A DNA stretch of 7,801 nt from CAYSYM01 sp964435115 (GTDB lineage: Bacteria; Chloroflexota; UBA6077; CF-72), in NCBI GenBank assembly GCA_964435115.1, contig CAYSYM010000085.1:1-7801 (forward strand), given 5' to 3'. The notes below the pieces were generated by a model that saw only the letters and a list, made by a program, of their open reading frames with translations, was not told where the DNA came from and did not search any database. The translations under genes and the position numbers were made by a program. This document shows, piece after piece, positions 1 through 6,053 of the stretch. The first letter of the stretch is position 1; every line of letters starts with the position of its first letter.

Positions 1-249
1 GAAGTGCGTGGCGTCGACGCCGCGGCTCCAGGGGAGGGGATTGGTGAAGCCATGCGCAGCGAGGCTGCGCCGCATCGACTCGGTAGCCACCATCACGCCC
101 TTCGACGGCGCGTGGTAGCGCCGCATCAGCGCGTAGCTCAGCCGCCGCGGCACCATGAAACGCGCCGCCAGATACTCCGGAAAGCGGGTGTGGAAGGTGG
201 TGGTGAAGGGACGGCCGCGCGTCAGGCAATGGCGGCGCGCGGCGAGGCC
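1..249 (-). pseudogene. GT4-family glycosyltransferase, internal fragment (5' end lost at junction, 3' end off window)
   Basis: Reading the minus strand from 249 to 1 gives an uninterrupted frame of 83 codons with no start and no stop. It begins GLAARRHCLTRGRPF, continues with an FHTRFPEYLAARF block and a HAPSKGVMVATESMRR block, and ends PWSRGVDATHF. These are the successive landmarks of the N-terminal domain and linker of GT4 glycosyltransferases of the MgtA/SqdX/PimB kind, which move a sugar from a nucleotide donor onto a membrane lipid or glycan. Family members normally carry roughly 90-100 further residues before the GLAARR block, including a glycine-rich start. Here that part is absent, because the sequence switches to an ATPase gene read in the opposite direction. 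The catalytic C-terminal domain would lie to the left of the window. Sugar donor and acceptor cannot be told. The family call is confident. Whether the break is real or an assembly error is unknown. Confidence 0.8.
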
Positions 250-1065
250 GCGAGCGAGCCCCCGCTGGCCGGTGCCGTCCTGCGCGCGGCCGAGGAGCGC
301 GGTCTGGGCTGGGCGGTCGGGCAGGACCTGCACGCCACGCCCGGTGTCGGCGTCGAGGCGACGGTGGACGGCCAGCGCCTCTTCGTGGGGCGCCTGAACG
401 GCGCCACCACCGACCTCGCGACGTACCAGGTCGCCCAGCTGGAAGCGGAAGGCAAGACGGTCGTGACGCTCGCCCGGGGCGGACGGTCTCTTGCGCTGCT
501 GGCGATCGCCGACGAGGTGCGCGTGGGCGCACGGGAGTCGGTGGCGGCACTGCGCCGCCTGGGTCTCCGCCATGTCCTGATGCTGACCGGCGACAACGAG
601 CGGGTGGCCGCCGCCATCGCCCGCCAGGTCGGGATCGACGCCTACCGGGCGGGGCTGCTGCCCGAGGACAAGACGGCGGCGATCCAGGAGCTGCGGGCGA
701 CGTACGGCCCGATTGCCATGGTGGGCGACGGCGTGAACGATGCGCCGGCCATGGCCGCCGCCGATCTTGGCATCGCCATGGGCGCGGCCGGTACCGATGT
801 CGCCCTGGAGACCGCCGACGTGGCGCTCATGGCCGATGACCTTGGCAAACTGCCGACCGCCGTGCAGCTCTCGCGGCGGACGCTCGCGAACATCCGCCAG
901 AACATCGCGCTCTCGCTGGCAAGCGTTGCGTTCCTGCTCGTCGCCGCGCTGGCTGGCTGGCTCTCGCTCACGACCGGGCTGCTGCTCAACGAGGGTAGCG
1001 CGCTCGTGATCATCGCCAACGGGCTGCGCCTGCTGCCGGTGCCTGCCGGCTGGGAGAACGCGTGA
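229..1065 (+). CDS. Heavy-metal P1B-type ATPase, C-terminal half (N-terminally truncated)
   Basis: This encodes the nucleotide-binding and C-terminal membrane part of a metal-exporting P-type ATPase. ATG 229 is only the nearest in-frame start to the homology, which begins at about 241-244, so the true start is missing. Visible in order: SEPPLA (residues 9-14, the usual SEHP site with H replaced by P), a GVGVEA nucleotide-site element (38-43), TGDN (120-123), the phosphatase-side lysine in PEDK (145-148), the hinge motif GDGVNDAP (166-173), then two hydrophobic membrane segments at roughly 225-268. The last membrane segment has NEGSALV before NGLRLL. This resembles the HEG(S/G)T signature of P1B-4 (Co/Zn/Cd) pumps more than the aspartate of ZntA. 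Missing are the metal-binding N-terminus, the CPC/SPC membrane motif, the TGE actuator and the DKTGT phosphorylation site, so the fragment cannot pump. It lies upstream of other metal genes in the same direction, so a cad/czc-type operon was probably interrupted. Confidence 0.85.
   Translation: MAARGEAASEPPLAGAVLRAAEERGLGWAVGQDLHATPGVGVEATVDGQRLFVGRLNGATTDLATYQVAQLEAEGKTVVTLARGGRSLALLAIADEVRVGARESVAALRRLGLRHVLMLTGDNERVAAAIARQVGIDAYRAGLLPEDKTAAIQELRATYGPIAMVGDGVNDAPAMAAADLGIAMGAAGTDVALETADVALMADDLGKLPTAVQLSRRTLANIRQNIALSLASVAFLLVAALAGWLSLTTGLLLNEGSALVIIANGLRLLPVPAGWENA
235..250. other. Breakpoint joining two truncated, oppositely oriented genes
   Basis: Minus-strand glycosyltransferase similarity is readable up to about 249 (GLAARR). 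Plus-strand ATPase similarity starts at about 241-244 (GEAASE). The two therefore meet within about 10 bp, and both lose their N-terminal coding part there. The shared stretch ggcgaggcc (241-249) reads acceptably in both genes, which fits a microhomology-mediated join or an assembly overlap. No transposase, target-site duplication or terminal inverted repeat is visible nearby. Confidence 0.65.
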
Positions 1066-1102
1066 CGGCGCGGCGCCAGGACAGTCTGGGGGGCTGGAGA
1101 TC

Positions 1103-1396
1103 GTGTTCGTCTGGCTGGTGACCGTGCGCGCCGCCGAGGGGCAGGCGCCCCGGGTGGCCGCCGTGCTGAGGGACCGTCTGCTCCCTCTCCTGCGCGAGCA
1201 GGCTGCGTGCAGGCGGCCGACGCTGGTGCGGCGCGTCAACTGCGCCGGCGAGCACACCTGCCTGCCGTTCTGGGCGAGCCGTGTGGCGGTCGAAACATTC
1301 GAGCGGACGCCAACGTACCGGGCGCTGCTGGACGCCCTGGCGCCTCGGCTGCGTGTGCTCCCGAAGCGCGAGCTGTGGGAGGTTGTCGCCGACTGA
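1103..1396 (+). CDS. Small ABM-like (dimeric alpha/beta-barrel) hypothetical protein with Cys/His cluster
   Basis: This is a 97-residue soluble protein starting at GTG 1103. A G-rich tract at 1088-1093 and GGAG at 1096-1099 lie upstream as possible ribosome sites. The layout is an N-terminal strand (FVWLVTVRA), an amphipathic helix (about 12-32), a central strand region, the segment FWASRVAVETFERTPTYRALL (in part), and a final strand (LWEVVAD). This resembles the antibiotic-biosynthesis-monooxygenase/stress-responsive dimeric alpha+beta barrel fold (strand-helix-strand-strand-helix-strand). The match is by pattern only, and catalytic function cannot be assigned. Unusual for that fold are C36, C47, H51 and C53 in the middle third, a possible metal or redox site. 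The gene lies 37 bp after the ATPase fragment and 47 bp before the ArsR repressor, so it may belong to the metal-response unit. Confidence 0.6.
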   Translation: MFVWLVTVRAAEGQAPRVAAVLRDRLLPLLREQAACRRPTLVRRVNCAGEHTCLPFWASRVAVETFERTPTYRALLDALAPRLRVLPKRELWEVVAD

Positions 1397-1447
1397 GCGG
1401 TGCGGCACCTCCGTGGTATGGTTAAGCATCTGCGCAATCATCGATGA
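1393..1447 (+). promoter_or_regulatory. Possible arsR promoter and operator palindrome
   Basis: TATGGT at 1417-1422 (4 of 6 to TATAAT) is preceded 18 bp upstream by a weak -35-like CTGAGC (1393-1398). Transcription from it would begin near 1429, leaving a leader of about 15 nt with no Shine-Dalgarno before ATG 1444. A perfect 10-bp palindrome, TCATCGATGA, covers 1438-1447 and includes the start codon. This is a plausible place for an ArsR-family dimer to bind and autorepress. Promoter elements are weak and the operator role is inferred from position only. Confidence 0.3.
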
Positions 1448-1869
1448 GACCGTCGCTTCCGCCCGCCCCTGTCACTCCCCTCCCGGCCGCTGGCTGTGCC
1501 GTTCGCGCCGTCGATCCCGGGCGGGTCGCGCAGGCCCGCGCCCGCCTGCTGGAGGACGCCGCCTACGTGGACCTGGCCGAGACCTTCCGCGTCCTGGCCG
1601 ACTCGACCCGCGCCCGGATCGTCCACGTGCTCATGGAGCAGCCGCTGTGCGTGTGCGACCTCGCCCAGGTCGTCGGCGTATCCGAGCCGGCCGTCTCGCA
1701 GCACCTCCGCCTCCTCCGCTCACTGCGCATCGTGCGTGGCCGGCGCGAGGGCAAGGCGGTCTACTACAGCCTGGAGGACGCCCACGTCCGTGCCCTGCTC
1801 GCCATGGCCCTCAGCCACCGGGCCGACCCGGCGCCGCCGCTGGCCGCGGTTGAGGAACGGATGCCATGA
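1444..1869 (+). CDS. ArsR/SmtB-family metal-responsive repressor (CadC-like)
   Basis: This is a 141-residue winged-helix repressor expected to leave DNA when it binds Zn, Cd, Pb or Co, derepressing the efflux genes after it. The order is a variable N-terminus (1-35), helices around LAETFRVLADSTRARIVHVL (in part 43-63), metal motif LCVCDLA (68-74), recognition helix VSEPAVSQHLRLLRS (79-93), beta wing with GRREGKAVYYSL (99-110) and a C-terminal dimerisation helix. Two sensing sites look intact. One is the CVC pair C69/C71, as in CadC/ArsR, with a further Cys at 18 that could take part. The other is the SmtB/CadC alpha5-type set D112, H114, H125 and D128, with the known 2-, 11- and 3-residue spacing and Asp in place of the last Glu. 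ATG 1444 is chosen as the only good start ahead of the fold. No clear ribosome site precedes it. The stop overlaps the CDF gene start (ATGA), indicating coupled translation. Confidence 0.93.
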   Translation: MRPSLPPAPVTPLPAAGCAVRAVDPGRVAQARARLLEDAAYVDLAETFRVLADSTRARIVHVLMEQPLCVCDLAQVVGVSEPAVSQHLRLLRSLRIVRGRREGKAVYYSLEDAHVRALLAMALSHRADPAPPLAAVEERMP

Positions 1870-2834
1870 GTGTGGAGCGTCGTCTCGCGGGCAGCGCCGC
1901 GGCCCAGCACCAGCGCCGGCTGGTCGTCGTCCTCGTACTGACGAGCACCTACCTCGTGGCCGAAGTCGTCGGGGGGCTGCTGACCAACTCGCTCGCCCTG
2001 CTGGCCGACGCCGGCCACATGCTGACCGACGTGCTCGGCCTGGCCATGGCGCTGGCGGCCATCCGCTTCGGCCAGCGTCCGGCCACGCCCGCCAAGACCT
2101 ATGGCTTCTACCGCACTGAGATCCTGGCCGCGCTGGCCAACAGCGTCGTGCTCGTCGGGGTGGCCGGCTACATCCTGGTCGAGGCCTGGCGCCGCTTCCA
2201 GGCGCCGCCCGACATCGCCAGCTTGCCCATGCTGCTCGTGGCCACCGGTGGCCTGGTCGTCAACCTGATCGGCGCCAAGCTGCTGCACGCCGGTGCGGGC
2301 GAGAGCCTCAACGTGCAGGGCGCCTTCCTGGAGCTCAGCTCGGACCTGCTGGGCTCAATCGGCGTCATCCTGGCAGCACTCATCATCTCTCTCACGGGGT
2401 GGTGGCAGGCCGACCCGATCATCTCGGTGGTGATCGGCTTGTTCATCCTGCCGCGCACCTGGCGGCTGCTGAAGGGCGCGCTGGACGTGCTGCTGGAAGC
2501 GGCGCCGCCCTCCGTGAAGGTCGCCGATGTGGAGGCGGCGGTGCGGCAGGTGCCGGGTGTGGCGTCGGTGCACGACCTGCACGTTTGGACTATCACCAGC
2601 GGCTTCGTGGCCATGAGCGGCCACGTCGAAGCGCAAGGACGGTCGAGCAGCGACGTCCTGCACGACGTCCAGGGCGTGCTCAAGGACCGGTTCAGGATCG
2701 AGCACGCCACGCTGCAGGTGGAGCAGTGCGACCACCCGGAGGACGTGGTCTGCTGCACGCTCGACCCGCGTTGCCTGGTGGTGGGCGGGGCGCCGGCGAG
2801 GCCGTCCGCGGACGGACACGTCCGCAGTGTATAG
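1866..2834 (+). CDS. Cation diffusion facilitator (CzcD/ZitB-type Zn/Cd exporter)
   Basis: This is a 322-residue inner-membrane metal/proton antiporter of the CDF family, exporting Zn2+ and probably Cd2+ or Co2+ from the cytoplasm. Membrane segments are visible at about 19-40, 42-66, 85-107, 119-141, 152-177 and 184-196. The transport site is HxxxD in helix 2 (H51, D55) facing ExxxD in helix 5 (E156, D160). Most CzcD/ZitB proteins have His at the E156 position. The cytoplasmic domain (about 205-290) carries the HDLHVWT motif (236-242, with H236, D237, H239). A Cys/His-rich tail follows (C288, H290, C296, C297, C303), which could bind metal. ATG 1866 overlaps the repressor stop by 4 bp, with GAGGAA just upstream. 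The pairing of an ArsR sensor and a CDF pump is a standard metal-resistance arrangement. The family is certain, the exact substrate is not. Confidence 0.95.
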   Translation: MSVERRLAGSAAAQHQRRLVVVLVLTSTYLVAEVVGGLLTNSLALLADAGHMLTDVLGLAMALAAIRFGQRPATPAKTYGFYRTEILAALANSVVLVGVAGYILVEAWRRFQAPPDIASLPMLLVATGGLVVNLIGAKLLHAGAGESLNVQGAFLELSSDLLGSIGVILAALIISLTGWWQADPIISVVIGLFILPRTWRLLKGALDVLLEAAPPSVKVADVEAAVRQVPGVASVHDLHVWTITSGFVAMSGHVEAQGRSSSDVLHDVQGVLKDRFRIEHATLQVEQCDHPEDVVCCTLDPRCLVVGGAPARPSADGHVRSV

Positions 2835-2863
2835 ACTTCCTCCAGGACCGGCCGGCAAGTCCC

Positions 2864-4216
2864 GTGGCCGCCCTGGGTCCGACGAGTCGAGAGTCCCTGT
2901 CCTTGGCCGGTGTCGGCACCGAGCTCCTCCTGATCGCCCTGCTGCTGCTGCTCAACGGGGCGCTGGCGATGGCTGAGATCGCCGTCGTCTCGGCCCGCAA
3001 AGCGCGCCTGCGCCGGCGCGCCGAGGCGGGCGACGCCGGGGCCGCCGCGGCGCTGCAGCTTGCGGAGGAGCCGACCCGCTTCCTCTCCACCGTCCAGGTG
3101 GGCATCACCCTGGTGGGCATCCTGGCGGGCGCCTTCGGCGGCGCCACCATCGCCCGGCCGCTCGGCGCCGCCCTGGCAGGGATCCCGGTCCTGGCACCGT
3201 ACGCCCAGGCGATCGCCCTGGGTCTGGTTGTGGTGGCGATCACCTACCTGTCACTGATCGTGGGCGAGCTGGTGCCCAAGCGGCTCGCGCTAGCCGACCC
3301 GGAGCGGATTGCGGCGGCGGTCGCGCGGCCGATGCGCGTGCTTTCCGCCCTGGTGGCGCCCGTGGTGGTGGTGCTGAGCGCCTCCACGCACGCCGTGCTG
3401 CGCCTCCTGCAGGTGCGCCCCTCGGCCGAACCGGCCGTGACCGAGGAGGACGTGCGGAGCCTGCTGGCCGAAGGTGCCCGGGTGGGGATCGTCCAGCGCA
3501 CCGAGCATGAGATCGTGGAGCGCGTGTTCGCCGTTGGCGACCAGGAGGTTTCCGAGCTGATGACGCCTCGGCCGCTCATCGCCTGGCTGGACGTGGAGGA
3601 CCCCCTGCCGGCGGTGTGGGCGCAGATCGAAGCGTCGCCGCACAGCTCCTACCCGGTCTGCCGCGGCGAGCTCGACGAGGTGCTGGGCGTCCTATCGGTG
3701 GGGGACCTGGCGGTGCGCCTGGCGCGCGGGCAGCAGCCGGACCTGCGGGCGCTGGTGCGGCTGCCCCTGTTCCTGCCCGAGCACGTGCCGGCCTACAGGG
3801 CCCTGGAGCACTTCAAGACCGCGGGCCCCCGTCTGGCGCTGGTGGTGGACGAGCATGGCAGCGTCAGCGGCCTGCTCACACCTACCGACGTGCTGGAAGC
3901 CATCGTCGGCGAGCTGGCGCCGGGCGAAGGAGAACCGCCCACCGGGCCGGTCCAGCGAGCGGATGGGTCCTGGCTGCTGGACGGGCTGATGCCCGTGGAC
4001 GATGTGGTGGAGCTCTTCGGCCTGCCGGAAGCCGCGGCGGAGGAGGTGCGCGAGGTCCACACGCTGGGCGGCCTGGCCATGGCGCAGGTCGGACGGGTAC
4101 CGGCGGTCGGCGACCGGTTCGACTGGCACGGGCTGCGTTTCGAAGTGATGGACATGGATGGCCGCCGCGTGGACAAGGTGCTGGCGGTCCCGGTCACGGC
4201 CGCCGCGGCCGGCTAG
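2864..4216 (+). CDS. CNNM/CorC (HlyC)-type membrane protein with DUF21, CBS pair and CorC_HlyC domains
   Basis: This is a 450-residue integral membrane protein of the CNNM/CorC/hemolysin-C-like family, whose characterised members act in Mg2+ (and Co2+) transport. The DUF21 transmembrane domain spans about 15-205. Helix 1 is leucine-rich (20-31) with NGALAMAE, a second is at 80-98, a third at 116-136 ending in the conserved VGELVPKRLAL, and a fourth at 158-172. A paired CBS module follows at about 232-350 (LMTPR, SSYPVCR, and LALVVDEHGSVSGLLTPTD), which in relatives binds ATP. The C-terminal CorC_HlyC domain is at about 362-445. GTG 2864 is chosen as the first plausible start 29 bp after the CDF stop. 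TTG 2903, directly before the first membrane helix, is an equal alternative. Neither has a strong ribosome site. It runs in the same direction as the CDF gene and could be co-transcribed. Its ion is inferred from the family only. Confidence 0.9.
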   Translation: MAALGPTSRESLSLAGVGTELLLIALLLLLNGALAMAEIAVVSARKARLRRRAEAGDAGAAAALQLAEEPTRFLSTVQVGITLVGILAGAFGGATIARPLGAALAGIPVLAPYAQAIALGLVVVAITYLSLIVGELVPKRLALADPERIAAAVARPMRVLSALVAPVVVVLSASTHAVLRLLQVRPSAEPAVTEEDVRSLLAEGARVGIVQRTEHEIVERVFAVGDQEVSELMTPRPLIAWLDVEDPLPAVWAQIEASPHSSYPVCRGELDEVLGVLSVGDLAVRLARGQQPDLRALVRLPLFLPEHVPAYRALEHFKTAGPRLALVVDEHGSVSGLLTPTDVLEAIVGELAPGEGEPPTGPVQRADGSWLLDGLMPVDDVVELFGLPEAAAEEVREVHTLGGLAMAQVGRVPAVGDRFDWHGLRFEVMDMDGRRVDKVLAVPVTAAAAG

Positions 4217-4265
4217 ACCCCCGAGGCGCGTGGGCGACGGCATGGGCCTTGCAGGGACTCCGCTC

Positions 4266-4283
4266 GACGGCTGGCACGCCGTC
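4266..4283 (+). other. Small hairpin in the dps leader
   Basis: GACGGC (4266-4271) and GCCGTC (4278-4283) form a perfect 6-bp stem around a 6-nt loop, 14 nt upstream of the dps ribosome site. No T-run follows, so it is not a standard terminator for the preceding gene. It may be a leader structure or chance in GC-rich DNA. Confidence 0.3.
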
Positions 4284-4307
4284 CCAGGGAAAGGATGAGG
4301 TGCAAGG

Positions 4308-4793
4308 ATGACCCAGCAGACAACGCTCCCTTCCGCCACCCCTTTGAGCGCTGAGCGCCGCGGACAGGTGCGAGCCGAGCTTGAGCCGCTCCTGGCCGAT
4401 CTGGTCGCGCTCTCGCTGCAGGGCAAGCAAGCCCACTGGAACGTGGTTGGGCCGAACTTCCGCCCGGTCCACGCGCAGCTCGACGAGATCGTCGAGCTGG
4501 CCCGTGCCTGGACTGATACCGTAGCCGAGCGGCTCGTGGCCCTCGGCGTCTACCCGGACGGGGATCCCCGCACCGTGGCCCGCGACTGTTCGCTCGCTCC
4601 CCTGCCGGCGGGCGCCATCGACGACCGCCGAACGGTCTCCCTCATGGCCGACCGCGTCGCGGCCGTGGGCGGCCGGGCGCGCGCCGCGATGGACCGAATG
4701 GGCGAGGTAGACGTAGCCACCCAGGACATCCTGATCGACGTCGTCCTGGGGCTGGAGAAGCAGCTCTGGATGCTGCGGGCCCAGGCTGCCTGA
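4308..4793 (+). CDS. dps: Dps-family ferritin-like protein (DNA protection during starvation)
   Basis: This is a 161-residue four-helix-bundle protein expected to form a 12-subunit cage. Such cages oxidise Fe2+ with peroxide and store the iron, protecting DNA. The ferroxidase ligands match known Dps proteins in identity and spacing: H43 (KQAHWN), H55 and D59 (VHAQLDEI), D70 and E74 (WTDTVAERL). These are the same intervals as E. coli H51, H63, D67, D78 and E82. The N-terminus is short and lacks a lysine-rich DNA-binding tail, so it may not bind DNA strongly. ATG 4308 has GAGG at 4297-4300 with a 7-nt gap, the clearest ribosome site among the plus-strand genes. It lies 91 bp after the CNNM gene, far enough to have its own promoter, though I could not see a convincing one. 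Its place after metal-efflux genes fits a metal/oxidative-stress role. Confidence 0.93.
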   Translation: MTQQTTLPSATPLSAERRGQVRAELEPLLADLVALSLQGKQAHWNVVGPNFRPVHAQLDEIVELARAWTDTVAERLVALGVYPDGDPRTVARDCSLAPLPAGAIDDRRTVSLMADRVAAVGGRARAAMDRMGEVDVATQDILIDVVLGLEKQLWMLRAQAA

Positions 4794-4805
4794 GCGGGGC
4801 GGGCA

Positions 4806-4852
4806 CCCCAGCCAGGCAGGTGAGCCGGGGGAAGGTGTGGCCTGGCGTGGGG
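4806..4852 (+). terminator. Long GC hairpin after dps (probable transcript end, no U-tract)
   Basis: CCCCA (4806-4810) plus GCCAGGC (4811-4817) pairs with GCCTGGC (4840-4846) plus TGGGG (4848-4852). This makes a 12-bp stem with one bulged G (4847) and a 22-nt loop. It begins 12 nt after the dps stop in the space between convergent genes. There is no T-run on either side, so a termination or RNA-stabilising role is inferred from stem strength and position. Confidence 0.45.
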
Positions 4853-4859
4853 AGCGGCC

Positions 4860-4876
4860 CCTGGTGTGGCACCAGG
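4860..4876. terminator. Second convergent hairpin between dps and the MBL gene
   Basis: CCTGGTG (4860-4866) and CACCAGG (4870-4876) form a perfect 7-bp stem around a TGG loop. The structure works on either strand, about 50 bp past the end of the minus-strand MBL gene. No T-run is present, so it is a possible bidirectional terminator at low confidence. Confidence 0.35.
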
Positions 4877-4928
4877 AGGACGGAGCGGCAAGCGTTCGGT
4901 GACCGCGCGAGGGAGCGGAACGAGGGCG

Positions 4929-6053
4929 CTACCTTCCGCCTGGGGCGCTGACGGGCACGGTCGAACCGGCGCCCAGCACGAAGTAGGCCACAGTGCCTGC
5001 CGCAAATCGCTTGGCCACCTGGCCGCGGGCGTGCAGCAGCTCCAGGTGGGCCAGCGCTTCGGTGACCGCTAGGCGCCGCTCGAACCCGCCGAGGTCGTCC
5101 CACGTCCGGCGCCCGCTCCAGCGGAGCTGGCGGGCGAGCGCGAACGCGCTCGCCCCGTCCCGCCCGCGACGCTCGAGCAGGCCCAGGAGCTCGGCCAGGC
5201 GGGCCTGGTGGTGCTGCAGCAGCTCCGCCGTACGCTCGACCAGCCCCCGGAACGGCTCGCCGTGGCCCGGTAGGACCAGCTCTGCCTGGAGCCCGGCCAC
5301 CAACCGTAGCGAGTCCAGGTAGTCCGCCAGCGGGTTGCCGGCCGACTGGATGTGGAGGCTGATGGAAGGCGAGATGCGCGGGAGCACGTGGTCGCCCGAC
5401 AGGAGCAGCTTGTGGCGCGGGTCGTACAGGCAGATGTGGCCGGCCGAGTGCCCCGGGGTCCACAGCACCCGGAAGGTGAAGCGGCCGCAGGGGATCTCCT
5501 CGCCCCCATCCAGGGACTGGTCGGGGAAGGCGAGCTGGACGCGGTCCATGATGCTCATGCTCGCGCGGTTCAGCTCGTCCAACTCCGACTGCGGCGTCCC
5601 GTGCAGCCGCAGCCACGCGCGCATCTCCGCCAGCAGGGCGTCCGCGTCGGCGTAGCGCGACTCGACGTACAGGCGCTCCAGGCGGTGGAAGCGGAGGTCG
5701 GCGCCGCTGATCTCACGCAGCCGGCCGGCCAGGCCGTAGTGGTCCGGGTGGATGTGTGTGACCACCAGGTGGCGCACCGCGTCGAAGCGCACATCGAGTG
5801 CGCGCAGGTGCGCCCCAAGCGTGGCTAGCGTGTCTGCGGTGTCCCAGCCGCAGTCGACGAGCAAGTAGCCCGCGTCGGAACGTACCAGGTAGGTGTTGAC
5901 GTGGCCGAGCGGGCTATCGCGGAGCGGGAGCGGCAGCCGCCAGATGCCGGGCAGAACCTCCATCCGCTCGGGCAGCGGAGCCAGGGCCAGATGGGGCGCG
6001 TGGACCGGGTGCCTGCGGCTGGGAGGGGTGGGTGCGGCGTCAGCGTCGGCCAT
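4929..6053 (-). CDS. Metallo-beta-lactamase-fold hydrolase (LACTB2/glyoxalase II-like)
   Basis: This is a 374-residue soluble metal-dependent hydrolase, with numbering from ATG 6053. Metal ligands are visible in family order: THIHPDH (99-105; H100, H102, D104, H105), GHSAGH (201-206; H202), SGDH (219-222; D221) and PGHGEP (262-267; H264). Both zinc (or iron) sites therefore look complete. After the core, residues from about 270 form a helical segment and a winged-helix-like tail (about 300-365), as in LACTB2-type proteins. The substrate is unknown; thioesters, lactones, phosphoesters and RNA are all used by relatives. Start choice is uncertain. ATG 6053 and ATG 5963 (just before the first strand, VLPGIWRL) both lack a strong ribosome site, and a TTG-initiated extension to 6173 has low-complexity Arg-rich sequence. 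A 6-bp hairpin, GGCGAG/CTCGCC (6075-6089), sits just upstream of ATG 6053. It follows the SH3/3D gene by 202 bp in the same direction. Confidence 0.9.
   Translation of the reverse strand: MADADAAPTPPSRRHPVHAPHLALAPLPERMEVLPGIWRLPLPLRDSPLGHVNTYLVRSDAGYLLVDCGWDTADTLATLGAHLRALDVRFDAVRHLVVTHIHPDHYGLAGRLREISGADLRFHRLERLYVESRYADADALLAEMRAWLRLHGTPQSELDELNRASMSIMDRVQLAFPDQSLDGGEEIPCGRFTFRVLWTPGHSAGHICLYDPRHKLLLSGDHVLPRISPSISLHIQSAGNPLADYLDSLRLVAGLQAELVLPGHGEPFRGLVERTAELLQHHQARLAELLGLLERRGRDGASAFALARQLRWSGRRTWDDLGGFERRLAVTEALAHLELLHARGQVAKRFAAGTVAYFVLGAGSTVPVSAPGGR

Noticed and set aside
4..228. In-frame extension of the ATPase to a GTG at position 4
   Set aside because: The translation (Arg/His/Ala-rich) has no P-type ATPase character. 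The same DNA reads as a well-conserved glycosyltransferase on the other strand.
2399..2863. 465-bp in-frame extension of the CNNM gene inside the CDF gene
   Set aside because: It is a frame-shifted shadow of the CDF coding region, rich in Gly/Arg/Ala. The CNNM family begins at the first membrane helix, near 2900.
4642..5616. 324-codon minus-strand open frame
   Set aside because: It is a Pro/Arg/Gly-rich shadow that overlaps both dps and the MBL gene, without domain motifs.
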